Below the pieces are notes generated by a model. That model saw only the letters and a list, made by a program, of their open reading frames with translations. It had not been told where the DNA came from and searched no databases. Of a stretch of DNA of 64,000 nucleotides, positions 52,172 to 60,553 are shown in pieces. Origin of the DNA: Chthoniobacteraceae bacterium (GTDB lineage: Bacteria > Verrucomicrobiota > Verrucomicrobiia > Chthoniobacterales > Chthoniobacteraceae); NCBI GenBank assembly GCA_947449735.1, contig CANFTB010000007.1:1-64000 (forward strand), read 5' to 3'. Positions within the stretch are counted from its first letter, which is position 1. Each line of letters begins with the position of its first letter. The position numbers and the translations under genes were made by a program.

Positions 52172-52825
52172 ATGCGATTTCAGACACTTTGGGAAGGCAG
52201 GGCCATTTTTGCGATACTTCTGGTTCTCGGCGTAGCAGGCTGGGGGTTGCACTGGTACTGGCTCTCGGTCCTCGGGGGAATGGGCATTATTTTCTGCCTC
52301 AACTTCTTCAGAGACCCCGACCGCAAAGGCTCCGCCGACCCCCGAGATATTCTTTCGGCTGCTGACGGCGTCGTGACCGAAATCGTGGACATGGAGGAGG
52401 ACGAATTCCTCAAAAAGCCGATGCGCCGCATCGGAGTCTTTCTTTCGGTCTTGGACGTGCACACCAACCGCATGCCCGTGGATGGGAAGGTCACCTATCT
52501 CAACCACTTTCCGGGAACTTATCCGGGACCCTACCTGGACGCCCGCAACAAGGAGTGTTCCTCCAAGAACGAGGCGCAGACCTGGGGCTTCGAGTGCGAG
52601 CGCGCCACTCTGGTGGTACGCCAGATCACGGGCGCCATCGCCCGGCGTATCGTTCCCTGGCGCAAAGTCGGCGACAGCGTCCGCAAGGGCGAGCGCTTCG
52701 GCATGATCCGGTTCGGCTCCCGCACGGAGGTGTTCGTGCCGCTGGACTGCGAAGTCACAGTGAAGCCCGGACAGAAAGTCAAAGGAGGCGAAACCGTGAT
52801 TGCGCGCTTCCCGGCAACCTCTTAG
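52172..52825 (+). CDS. psd: Phosphatidylserine decarboxylase proenzyme
   Basis: 217 residues. It decarboxylates phosphatidylserine to phosphatidylethanolamine at the inner membrane. Two helices at 11-45 anchor it, followed by FFRDPDR, ADGVVTEIVD, GVFLSVLDVHTNRMPVDG and MIRFGSRTEVFVP. The Gly182-Ser183 pair in FGSR is the self-cleavage site that makes the pyruvoyl group on Ser183. The short length fits the PSD-A subgroup. It is followed by pssA after about 60 bases, so both steps from CDP-diacylglycerol to phosphatidylethanolamine are clustered. Confidence 0.95.
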   Translation: MRFQTLWEGRAIFAILLVLGVAGWGLHWYWLSVLGGMGIIFCLNFFRDPDRKGSADPRDILSAADGVVTEIVDMEEDEFLKKPMRRIGVFLSVLDVHTNRMPVDGKVTYLNHFPGTYPGPYLDARNKECSSKNEAQTWGFECERATLVVRQITGAIARRIVPWRKVGDSVRKGERFGMIRFGSRTEVFVPLDCEVTVKPGQKVKGGETVIARFPATS

Positions 52826-52886
52826 AACCTAGACGTCGCTCGCTAGCATTCCTCAGCCCCCCCCAGAACCCCTTCAAGGACCCCTC

Positions 52887-53726
52887 ATGGGCGAAGATCA
52901 AGGCGTTAAAATCTACCTCCTGCCGAATTTAATGACGGCGGGGAACCTGTTCTGCGGGTTCGCCGCATCACTGAAGATTGTCGAAAGCGCGATGGTGTTC
53001 GCTGTCGCGGGCGAGACGCCCATCGCACTTGCGGACGCCAGCCAGCAGATCCACTACGCCATCTGGCTGATCCTCGCCTCCTGCATCTTTGACCTGCTCG
53101 ACGGACGGCTAGCCCGTCTGGGCGGCCACGAGAGTCCCTTCGGCCGGGAATTCGACTCCCTTGCTGACATCGTCTCCTTCGGTGTGGCTCCCGCCCTGAT
53201 GGTGTACAAGATCGTGCTCTACCAGTTCCCGCGCTGGGGCTGGATCATCGCAGCCGTCTACCTCGTCTGCGGAGCCCTGCGACTGGCACGCTTCAACTGC
53301 CTCGCCGCCATGAACTCCTCCGCGGCCAACCGCGAGTTCACCGGCTTTCCGATCCCCGCGGCGGCAGGCCTGATCGCCTCGCTCACCCTGTTCATGCTGT
53401 ACCTGGACTCCCACGAACGCCCGCTGGGCCCCAGCCGCTGGGTCCTCCCGCCGCTCATGCTGTTCCTGGCCTGGATGATGTTCAGCAAGTTCAAGTATCC
53501 CAGCTTCAAGAGCATTTCCTGGCGGTCCACCCGCTCGCTGCCGAAATTCATCGGCATCCTGATCGCAGTCGTCGCCACCGCCCTCAACTTTGAATGGATG
53601 CCCTTCGTCCTGTTTCTCAGCTACCTGCTGTACGGGTTCCTGCGCCCCTTCCTCTCACGCGAGATGAAGCGCGACATTGAGGAAGACGAGGAAGACGATT
53701 TGGACGAAAACCATCGTCCGCACTAG
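52887..53726 (+). CDS. pssA: CDP-diacylglycerol-serine O-phosphatidyltransferase
   Basis: 279 residues. It makes phosphatidylserine from CDP-diacylglycerol and serine, supplying the Psd substrate. The CDP-alcohol phosphatidyltransferase motif DGRLARLGGHESPFGREFDSLAD fits D-G-x2-A-R-x8-G-x3-D-x3-D. Several helices follow (WGWIIAAVYLVCGALRLARF, FPIPAAAGLIASLTLFMLYL, FIGILIAVVATALNFEWMPFVLFLSYLLYGFL). The acidic tail (EEDEEDD) is unusual but cytoplasmic. It follows psd and converges on ptsI with 39 bases between the stops. Confidence 0.95.
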   Translation: MGEDQGVKIYLLPNLMTAGNLFCGFAASLKIVESAMVFAVAGETPIALADASQQIHYAIWLILASCIFDLLDGRLARLGGHESPFGREFDSLADIVSFGVAPALMVYKIVLYQFPRWGWIIAAVYLVCGALRLARFNCLAAMNSSAANREFTGFPIPAAAGLIASLTLFMLYLDSHERPLGPSRWVLPPLMLFLAWMMFSKFKYPSFKSISWRSTRSLPKFIGILIAVVATALNFEWMPFVLFLSYLLYGFLRPFLSREMKRDIEEDEEDDLDENHRPH

Positions 53727-53765
53727 CGGCCCAATCCGCCGCCCCAACCCGGCGTTCCTATCCCT

Positions 53766-55529
53766 CTATAGGAGGTCGCTGTAATAACGCGCGGCGAAAG
53801 CCTCCGCCACCGAGTGAATCGCCGCGGCGGAATCCAGCCCGCGGATCTCCTCAACGAGCTTTTCGCAATCCGCCAGCGAGAGCCGCTGCACCGCCCCCTT
53901 CACTCTGGGAACCAAGGCCGCGCCCGTGCTCAGCTCGTCCACCCCCAGGCCCAGAAGCAGGGGCGTCAGCACCACCTCGCCCGCCATCTCGCCGCACACC
54001 CCGACCCAAATGCCGTTGGCATGCCCCGCCTCCACCACCATACGGATCAGCCGTAACACCGCCGGATGGGTCGGCTCGTACAAATGCGCGATGCGCTCGT
54101 TTAACCGGTCGACCGCGATCGTGTACTGAATGAGGTCGTTTGTGCCGATGGACAGGAAGTCCACCTCCCTCGCAATCAAATCCGCAGACACTGCCGCGCT
54201 GGGAATCTCGATCATCGCACCAACCTCCATCGCTTCGTCAAAAGCCACCCCTTCCCTGCGCAATTCCTCCCGGCATTCGTCTAAAATCACCCGCGCGCGG
54301 CGCACCTCCTCCACGCCGGAAATCATCGGGTACATCATCCGCACGCACCCGTGGGCGCTGGCGCGCAAAATCGCCCGGATCTGCGTTTTGAAAACATCCA
54401 CCCGCTCCAGGCAGAACCGGATCGCGCGCCATCCCAGAAACGGGTTCAGCTCCTCCGGCAGGTTCAGCGCGGACATGATCTTGTCCCCGCCCAAATCCAG
54501 CGTCCGGATAATCACCGGGTCCGGAGCCAGCTGCGAAACCACACTCCGGTAAGCTTCGTACTGGGTCTCCTCGCAGGGCAACTTCGCCGAGTTCAGATAC
54601 AAAAACTCCGTCCGGAACAATCCCACGCCCTCCGCGCCGGACTGCTTCACAGCGGACACGTCCCGGGGCATCTCGATGTTTGCCGAAAGCACCATGTGCT
54701 TTCCGTCCAGCGTCCTGCACTCCGTCTCACGGAGGCTGCCCAGCTCCCGCTCCACCAGCCCCTTCTGCTGCTGGATCTTCGCGTACTCAGACAGCGTCGC
54801 CTCAGAGGGATTCACGATGAACCAGCCGCTGTACCCATCCAACAGGACGCTGTCTCCACTCGAAACCTGCTGGCTCACATCGTGCACCGCGACCACCGCC
54901 GGAATGTTCAGCGAACGCGCCATGATCGCCGTGTGCGACGTCTTGCTTCCCGTGTCCGTAACAAAACCCAGCACCGTCGCCGGATCCAGCTGCGCCGTGT
55001 CGCTCGGCGCCAGATTGTGCGCCACCAAAATCCACGGCGTCCCCGACACCGGCAGTTCCCGCCCCGAACAACCCGTCAAATTACGGACCACCCGCCGGCT
55101 GACGTCATAGATGTCCACCGCCCGCTCCTTCAGATACGGATCGTCAATCTCGCCGAGCGTCTTGGCGTAGCGTCCCGCCACGCTGGCAAAAACACTCTCC
55201 GCATTCAGCCGCTCCGTCTTGATCGTCCGCACCACCTCGTCGATCAGCGTGCGATCCTCTACTACGAGCAAGTGGGCGTCGAAAATACTGGCATCCTCGC
55301 TCCCGATCGAACCGGCAATGCGCTGCTGCAGCTCCTCGATCTGCTCGCGGGTCCGGCCCAGGGCGGCCTCCAGACGCGCGATTTCCTGGTCACATTCGGA
55401 CTCCTTTACAGCGTAACGCGGAGGCGCCTCATCCTCATGCCGGTGCACCCAGACCGTGCCCATCGCTATCCCGGGTGACACTGGCACTCCGTGAAAGCGA
55501 CGCTCGACTGTCTTTTTAGGCTCACTCAT
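53766..55529 (-). CDS. ptsI: PTS enzyme I
   Basis: 587 residues; phosphoenolpyruvate-protein phosphotransferase that phosphorylates HPr. The phosphohistidine is His199 in GSKTSHTAIMARS. GVGLFRTEFLYL, DLGGDK, RAIRFCLER and the PEP site VGVCGEMAGE are present, and the length is normal. It starts 23 bases after the HPr stop. With HPr and HprK it forms a regulatory set. No PTS sugar permease (EII) gene is in the window. Confidence 0.97.
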   Translation of the reverse strand: MSEPKKTVERRFHGVPVSPGIAMGTVWVHRHEDEAPPRYAVKESECDQEIARLEAALGRTREQIEELQQRIAGSIGSEDASIFDAHLLVVEDRTLIDEVVRTIKTERLNAESVFASVAGRYAKTLGEIDDPYLKERAVDIYDVSRRVVRNLTGCSGRELPVSGTPWILVAHNLAPSDTAQLDPATVLGFVTDTGSKTSHTAIMARSLNIPAVVAVHDVSQQVSSGDSVLLDGYSGWFIVNPSEATLSEYAKIQQQKGLVERELGSLRETECRTLDGKHMVLSANIEMPRDVSAVKQSGAEGVGLFRTEFLYLNSAKLPCEETQYEAYRSVVSQLAPDPVIIRTLDLGGDKIMSALNLPEELNPFLGWRAIRFCLERVDVFKTQIRAILRASAHGCVRMMYPMISGVEEVRRARVILDECREELRREGVAFDEAMEVGAMIEIPSAAVSADLIAREVDFLSIGTNDLIQYTIAVDRLNERIAHLYEPTHPAVLRLIRMVVEAGHANGIWVGVCGEMAGEVVLTPLLLGLGVDELSTGAALVPRVKGAVQRLSLADCEKLVEEIRGLDSAAAIHSVAEAFAARYYSDLL

Positions 55530-55552
55530 GACGGGCCGGGGGATGCCCCCCC

Positions 55553-55816
55553 TCAGTCCTCCTCAAACTTGCGTTCCAAGAGTTGCTCGATTTCCAGCAT
55601 CGCAGCCTCTTCATCCGCGCCGTCGCAGGAAACTTTCAGCCGCGACCCCAATCCGGCGGCCAGCATCATGAGTCCCATAATGCTTTTTCCATTAACCTTC
55701 TCCCCGTCCTTCTCTACCCAAATCTCACACTTAAAACGGTTACAGGTCTTCACAAACATGGCTGAGGGCCTTGCGTGAAGTCCGAGGCGGTTCTGGATGG
55801 TCAGTTCTTTCGTCAC
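55553..55816 (-). CDS. ptsH: Phosphocarrier protein HPr
   Basis: 87 residues from a GTG start at 55816. The phospho-His14 is in LGLHARPSA, and Ser45 in GKSIMGLM is the HprK regulatory site. It accepts phosphate from EI and is also phosphorylated on Ser by HprK. It lies between hprK (45 bases upstream) and ptsI (23 bases downstream). The two sites are intact, so both switches can work. Confidence 0.96.
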   Translation of the reverse strand: MTKELTIQNRLGLHARPSAMFVKTCNRFKCEIWVEKDGEKVNGKSIMGLMMLAAGLGSRLKVSCDGADEEAAMLEIEQLLERKFEED

Positions 55817-55861
55817 TTTCAGTAGAAAGCAGGGCTATATACGAGGGTTTGGAAAAAATTA

Positions 55862-56824
55862 CTACTTCTGATTTCCCCTCATTATCTGCACCAGCCTCTC
55901 GTTAAACTCCAACGCGCTGTGATGCCCCATGCTCTTGAGCTTCTGATCCAAGGCCGCCACCTCCACCAACCGCGCCAGATCCCGCCCCATCCGCACAGGA
56001 ATCGTCACATGCGGGACAGACACCCCGAGCACGTCGTAATAATCCTGATCCAACCCCGTCCGGTCCACCTCCTCCATTTCCTCCCAGTCCCGCAACGTCA
56101 CCACCAAATCCAGCCGCTTCTCCAAGCGCACACTTCCCACCCCGAAGATCGACATCACGTTGATCACCCCGAGACCCCGCACCTCCATATGGTGCCGGGT
56201 CAAATCCGGCGACGTCCCGATCAACTCCCGCCCCTCGATCGCACGGTAACGCGTGATGTCATCGCTCACCAAACTGTGCCCCCGCTCCAAAAGCCCCAGA
56301 ACGCACTCGCTCTTCCCGATCCCGCTCGACCCCCGGATCAGGGTCCCGACCCCCAAAATGTCCACCATCGACCCGTATTCACTCTTGGTCGGGGCGAAGT
56401 CCTGGGACAGGGCCAGGGTTGCCGCGTTTAAAAAGTTCATCGTCACCATGGAGCTGATGAACACCGCCACCCCCGCCGCCGCCGCCTCGCCAATCAAATA
56501 CGCCGGAGGCTCCGCCCCCCGGGCCATCACCACACAGGGAATCGGCCTCTCGCACAGCGCGCGGCAACGACTCTGGGCCTCCACCGTGCTCAGGCTGTTC
56601 AAATACGACAATTCGGCCGAACCGAAAACCTGCACGCGCTTTTCCGCAAAATAAGAGTAGAAGCCGGCCAGCGCCAGTCCAGGGCGGTTCAGCGTGGGCT
56701 CCCGGATCTCCCGCTCCATCCCTGCGGCGGAATGGTTCAACTGCTCCATGTGCAACGCCTCGGCGTGCCGGGCGAAGAAGGCTCCAACGGTGACTGCATT
56801 GTAGACTGGATCAGGGGTGCTCAT
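55862..56824 (-). CDS. hprK: HPr kinase/phosphorylase
   Basis: 320 residues from the ATG at 56824, which has a GGAGG site 5 bases upstream (56830-56834); the GTG at 56836 overlaps that site. The Walker A motif GSSGIGKSECVLGLLERGHSLVSDD is near residue 165, with the HprK-specific EVRGLGVINVMSIFG and the C-terminal VPVRMGRDLARLVEVAALDQK-like stretch. It phosphorylates or dephosphorylates HPr at Ser45. It is first gene of hprK-ptsH-ptsI. Confidence 0.96.
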   Translation of the reverse strand: MSTPDPVYNAVTVGAFFARHAEALHMEQLNHSAAGMEREIREPTLNRPGLALAGFYSYFAEKRVQVFGSAELSYLNSLSTVEAQSRCRALCERPIPCVVMARGAEPPAYLIGEAAAAGVAVFISSMVTMNFLNAATLALSQDFAPTKSEYGSMVDILGVGTLIRGSSGIGKSECVLGLLERGHSLVSDDITRYRAIEGRELIGTSPDLTRHHMEVRGLGVINVMSIFGVGSVRLEKRLDLVVTLRDWEEMEEVDRTGLDQDYYDVLGVSVPHVTIPVRMGRDLARLVEVAALDQKLKSMGHHSALEFNERLVQIMRGNQK

Positions 56825-56982
56825 GTTCGCCTCCACTTTCTAAAACGCCTGTTTAGCAAAGCCTGCGCCATGACGCCCGTCTTTCGTTGGAAAAGCGCCT
56901 GACTTCTTGCTGAAACTCTTTAAATCGATTCCGCTTCACTCCTCCTAAAGCCCCTCCATTTTTCCGAACTTCAAAATCTCCC

Positions 56983-57732
56983 ATGTTCACCCTAGCCGCC
57001 GCCCTCCTGCCCCTCGCAGTGCTCCCCCCCCTGCCCGCCTCCGATCTTGAAACGATCGGACGCCGGGTCTGGCAAAGCGAAGCCGCGGGCCAGATTTCCG
57101 GTCTCACCTCATGGAACACGGGAGAGGACTTTGCCTCGCTCGGGATCGGCCACTTCATCTGGTACCCCGCAGGCCCCAAAGGCCCCTTTGACGAAAGCTT
57201 TCCCACCCTGATCGCTTTTTTAAGACAAAAGGGCGTCGCCGTGCCGTCCTGGATCAAACCCGACATGCCCTGCCCCTGGAACGACCGCGCCTCGTTCATG
57301 AAGGACGTGGATTCGCCTAAAATGCGCGAATTGCGCGACTTTCTCGCCGGGTCCATCGCCCAGCAGAGTCTCTTTCTAGCCGAGCGTCTGGACCGGGCGC
57401 TGCCCACGCTGCTTAGCTCGGTGCCCGCAGGCAAACGGGACGCCTTTCGCCAAAACTTCGAGCACCTTGCCGCCTCCGCAAAGGGACGCTTCGTCCTGAT
57501 CGACTACGTCAACTTCAAGGGGGAAGGCACGAAGGCCACGGAGCGCTACCACGGCGAGGGCTGGGGCCTGTTGCAGGTGCTCGAGGCCCTGCCCCCGAAA
57601 GCCACGCCCGCCGATTTCTCCCGCAGCGCCGCGGCCATCCTCAAAAAGCGCGTGCAAAACTCCCCACCCGAACGGGGCGAGCAGCGCTGGCTGCCCGGCT
57701 GGCTCAACCGGGTAAACGATTACGCAAAATAG
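56983..57732 (+). CDS. Exported conserved protein of unknown function
   Basis: 249 residues with a signal peptide (FTLAAALLPLAVLPPLPAS). The body has a distinctive pattern: IGRRVWQSEAAGQ, LTSWNTGEDFASLGIGHFIWYPAG, PFDESFP, MPCPWNDRASF, SIAQQSLFLAERLDRAL, and FVLIDYVNFKGEG. The SLGIGHF-W-P pattern with Glu in the preceding helix faintly resembles lysozyme-like folds, but I cannot support an activity. The gene lies between the PTS and molybdenum-cofactor groups, divergent from hprK and convergent with mogA, so context gives no clue. Confidence 0.75.
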   Translation: MFTLAAALLPLAVLPPLPASDLETIGRRVWQSEAAGQISGLTSWNTGEDFASLGIGHFIWYPAGPKGPFDESFPTLIAFLRQKGVAVPSWIKPDMPCPWNDRASFMKDVDSPKMRELRDFLAGSIAQQSLFLAERLDRALPTLLSSVPAGKRDAFRQNFEHLAASAKGRFVLIDYVNFKGEGTKATERYHGEGWGLLQVLEALPPKATPADFSRSAAAILKKRVQNSPPERGEQRWLPGWLNRVNDYAK

Positions 57733-57796
57733 GCCGCCTGCTCCTCCTCGGGCGGCGTCCCTTTCGGCGTGGCCCCAAAGTACAGCCCCCCCAGAA

Positions 57797-58270
57797 CTAT
57801 TCCCCGGCCAGGTGCCGCAGGGCCTCGCGAATCGCAGGGACCAGCGGAGGCAGACACTCCCCGATCGCCCGCGGATTGCCGGGCAGATTGACGATCAACG
57901 TCCTTCCGCGCACCCCGGCCGTCGCTCGCGACAAAATCGCCGTCGGCACTTTTGCAAAGGAAAGCATCCGCATCGCTTCCCCAAACCCCGGCAGTTCCTT
58001 TTCCAAAACGTCGTGCGTGGCTTCCGGTGTGACGTCCCTCGCCGAAGGCCCGGTGCCGCCGGTCGTGATCACCAGCGGACACCCGCCGCCGTCACAAACC
58101 GAACGCAGCGTGTCCGCGATCCGCTCCCGCTCGTCCGGAAGCAAAAACGCCTCAAACTCCACCGCCTCCCCCCATGCCTGCGCAAAAACGCGCTCGATCT
58201 CAGGACCGCTCTTGTCCGCATACACGCCCGCCGTTGCACGGTCGCTCAGAGTGATTCGCGCCACCCGCAT
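57797..58270 (-). CDS. mogA: Molybdopterin adenylyltransferase (MogA/MoaB type)
   Basis: 157 residues. Adenylylates molybdopterin before metal insertion by MoeA. The MPT-binding pattern is TTGGTGPSARDVTPEAT and the second loop is VNLPGNPRAIGECL. Length and motifs fit the MogA/MoaB family, in which adenylylation is established for MogA. It is last in the six-gene cofactor operon, 3 bases after moaC. Confidence 0.93.
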   Translation of the reverse strand: MRVARITLSDRATAGVYADKSGPEIERVFAQAWGEAVEFEAFLLPDERERIADTLRSVCDGGGCPLVITTGGTGPSARDVTPEATHDVLEKELPGFGEAMRMLSFAKVPTAILSRATAGVRGRTLIVNLPGNPRAIGECLPPLVPAIREALRHLAGE

Positions 58271-58273
58271 CCT

Positions 58274-58720
58274 CTAGCCCTTCTCCTTCCGCACGACCCG
58301 CAGTTCACGCACCACCATCGTTTTGTCCGCCGACTTCATCATGTCATATAAGGTAAGGGCTGCGATTCCAGCCCCGGTCAGGGCCTCCATCTCCACCCCG
58401 GTCTTGCCGCTCGTACGCACTGTACAACGGACGCCCACGCAGTTCTCACCCAAATCAAACTCCACCAAAACCTGGTCCAAGGGCAGCGGATGACACAGCG
58501 GGATCAAACTGGCAGTGCCCTTGGCTGCCTGAATTCCAGCCACCCTCGCAACGGCCAGAACGTCCCCCTTCGGCAGGGCGTGCTCGCGCAGCGCCGCCAG
58601 CGTCCCGGGCAGGCAATGCAATTCGCAGGCCGCCTCCGCAACACGCTCCTGAACCGGCTTGTGGCCGACGGACACCATCCGCGCCTCGCCGCCCTCCAGA
58701 TGTGAAAATGGGGAATCCAT
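58274..58720 (-). CDS. moaC: Cyclic pyranopterin monophosphate synthase
   Basis: 148 residues from the ATG at 58720 (a longer frame adds residues with no family match). It acts with MoaA to make cyclic pyranopterin monophosphate. Motifs: MVSVGHKPVQERVA, GTASLIPLCHPLPLDQV, VEMEALTGAGIAALTLYDM and KSADKTM with the active-site Lys/Asp. It lies 10 bases after moeA and 3 bases before mogA. Confidence 0.95.
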   Translation of the reverse strand: MDSPFSHLEGGEARMVSVGHKPVQERVAEAACELHCLPGTLAALREHALPKGDVLAVARVAGIQAAKGTASLIPLCHPLPLDQVLVEFDLGENCVGVRCTVRTSGKTGVEMEALTGAGIAALTLYDMMKSADKTMVVRELRVVRKEKG

Positions 58721-58730
58721 AAGCGCCAGC

Positions 58731-59906
58731 CTAGCGTGCGTCCCCGCAAACCACCACCTCCACGAGATCCCCCGCAACGGGCTGCGCCCTCCCCGGAACG
58801 CGAATCAGCGCATTCACGCGAGCCAGAGCTCCCAAATGCCCGGAGTCCAGCCAGGGCAAAGGTTCCACCCCGCTTCCGGACAACCGAGCGGGCCAGAACG
58901 TCTCCCGAACGTCCTGCCGCACAATCTCCGGCCCGGTCAAAACGACCCTTGCAAAGGCGGGCGCAGACGCCCCCGACATCCGCGCCAGCACCCGCCGCAC
59001 AAACACTTGAAAGGTCACAAAATGCGACACCGGATTTCCCGGCAACCCCATCGCCATTTGATTACCTCGCACTCCCACAATCAGCGGCTTGCCCGGACGG
59101 CAGTCCAACCTTCGGCAGAAAATCTCAAAACCCAGGGTCTCCAAAAGGCGGGCGGTGTGATCGTGCGCCCCGCCACTCGCGCCGCCCGACACCAAAAGCA
59201 GATCCGCCCCCTCGATCTCCGGCCGCCGGCAAACATCCAGAGACTCCTCAAGCGCCTCGCCCGAATGCCAGTGCCCGGCGGGGACCGCACCGCATTCCTC
59301 CAACATGGCCCGCACCAAAACACTGTTGGTGTTGCGAACCTGCCCTTGCGCCGGAGTCTCGCAAGGATCCACGACTTCGCTTCCCGTCGTCAGGTGGGCC
59401 ACACGGGGGCGCGCAAACACGCGCAGCCGCACCCGCCCCTCCGACGCCAGAATCGCCAGCACCGCCGGCGTCAACACTGCCCCTTTTTCAACCAAAACAT
59501 CCCCCGCCCTCGACGCGCTCCCGCGCAATCGCACATGCGTCGCCCCGCCGACCGCGGGGATCTCGACTGCGGCTCCGGAAAACACAAGGTCCTCCTGCAT
59601 GACCACCCGCACCCCGGGGGGAAGCGCCGAACCGGTGAACACCCTGAGCGCTTCACTTTCTCCAATAGACTCAGGAACAGGCGCCCCGGGCGCACACTCC
59701 CCGACCACTTGGAAAACACCCGGAGCCGCATCCAATCGGATGGCAAATCCATCCATCGCCGAGCGGTCAAAAGCCGGTTCGTCCGCCCCCGCCACCAAGT
59801 CCTCCGCAAGTACGAGCCCCCGCGCCGAGTCCAGTCCCACCGCTTTGTCTGCGAGCGCAGGCACCCTGCTCTCAAGCAGGGCCAACAACTGCTCAACGCT
59901 CAGCAC
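58731..59906 (-). CDS. moeA: Molybdopterin molybdenumtransferase
   Basis: 391 residues. It inserts molybdate into the adenylylated molybdopterin. The start is GTG at 59906, overlapping the moaE stop by 7 bases (GTGCTGA). Motifs: DRSAMDGFAI, the MPT-binding ALRVFTGSALPPG, ASEGRVRLRVFARPRVA, LLVSGGASGG and GLPGNPVS. The domain order is normal. The overlap implies translational coupling. Confidence 0.95.
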   Translation of the reverse strand: MLSVEQLLALLESRVPALADKAVGLDSARGLVLAEDLVAGADEPAFDRSAMDGFAIRLDAAPGVFQVVGECAPGAPVPESIGESEALRVFTGSALPPGVRVVMQEDLVFSGAAVEIPAVGGATHVRLRGSASRAGDVLVEKGAVLTPAVLAILASEGRVRLRVFARPRVAHLTTGSEVVDPCETPAQGQVRNTNSVLVRAMLEECGAVPAGHWHSGEALEESLDVCRRPEIEGADLLLVSGGASGGAHDHTARLLETLGFEIFCRRLDCRPGKPLIVGVRGNQMAMGLPGNPVSHFVTFQVFVRRVLARMSGASAPAFARVVLTGPEIVRQDVRETFWPARLSGSGVEPLPWLDSGHLGALARVNALIRVPGRAQPVAGDLVEVVVCGDAR

Positions 59907-60289
59907 GCGAGCACCTCGGCTTTCCAGATCGGCACCTCCTGTTTCAAACGGTCCATAAAGGCAGAAAGCATGCCGAAGGCCTGCTGCCGGTGCGAGGCCA
60001 GAACCCCGAAATACACGGCGGCCTCGCCCACCTCCACCACCCCGTGCCGGTGCACCAAGACCACCTTCAAACAGGGGAAATCCACCGCCAGCTCCGACAG
60101 CACGCGCCGCACCTGCAAATCCGCCATGCGCTCGTAAATCTCGTACCTCAGCCCCCGGATCACCGCGCCCCGCTCGCTGCCGCGCACCCTCCCGTAAAAC
60201 TCCACCACCGCTCCCCCCTCGGGATGTTTCCCTTCAAAAAAATCCCGCCGGGAAATCACGCCCTCGCAAAACTCGATCAACACTTCCAT
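59900..60289 (-). CDS. moaE: Molybdopterin synthase catalytic subunit
   Basis: 129 residues from the ATG at 60289. The large subunit transfers the two sulfurs to the pyranopterin. FYGRVRG, LRYEIYERMAD, VVLVHRHGVVEVGEAAVYFGV, and KQEVPIWKAE with the active-site Lys are conserved. It lies 13 bases after moaD and overlaps the moeA start by 7 bases. Confidence 0.95.
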   Translation of the reverse strand: MEVLIEFCEGVISRRDFFEGKHPEGGAVVEFYGRVRGSERGAVIRGLRYEIYERMADLQVRRVLSELAVDFPCLKVVLVHRHGVVEVGEAAVYFGVLASHRQQAFGMLSAFMDRLKQEVPIWKAEVLAC

Positions 60290-60302
60290 AGCCTCGCTCC
60301 CT

Positions 60303-60545
60303 CTAGCCACCCGACACAGGCGGAATCACCGCCAGTTCGTCCCCCGCCAGTATCGCGTCGCCAGCCGCCATGTACTCCCCGTTGCGCGCCAGACGGCACA
60401 CCCCACGCCACTCTCCAAGCCCGGGACTTCGCGCCAGCAGCCATTCCCAAAACGCTTCCGAATCCTGCGGTGCCGAAACTTCCCACTCGAGAAAACGCGC
60501 TCCCGCAGCGGAAGCCATCTGGGCAAACAAAAGCACGCGCACCAT
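60303..60545 (-). CDS. moaD: Molybdopterin synthase sulfur-carrier subunit
   Basis: 80 residues from the ATG at 60545, ending in the GlyGly tail (PPVSGG) that is thiocarboxylated. The start VRVLLFAQMASAAG and the IRxNGEYMAAGD-like turn match MoaD. The longer frame upstream overlaps moaA and is out of family. The start is 8 bases past the moaA stop. Confidence 0.93.
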   Translation of the reverse strand: MVRVLLFAQMASAAGARFLEWEVSAPQDSEAFWEWLLARSPGLGEWRGVCRLARNGEYMAAGDAILAGDELAVIPPVSGG

Positions 60546-60553
60546 AAACAGAA

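Noticed and set aside
56853-57434. 193-codon minus-strand frame over the exported protein at 56983-57732
   Set aside because: Composition is basic and irregular, no start site is convincing, and the plus-strand protein has a signal peptide and a structured core.
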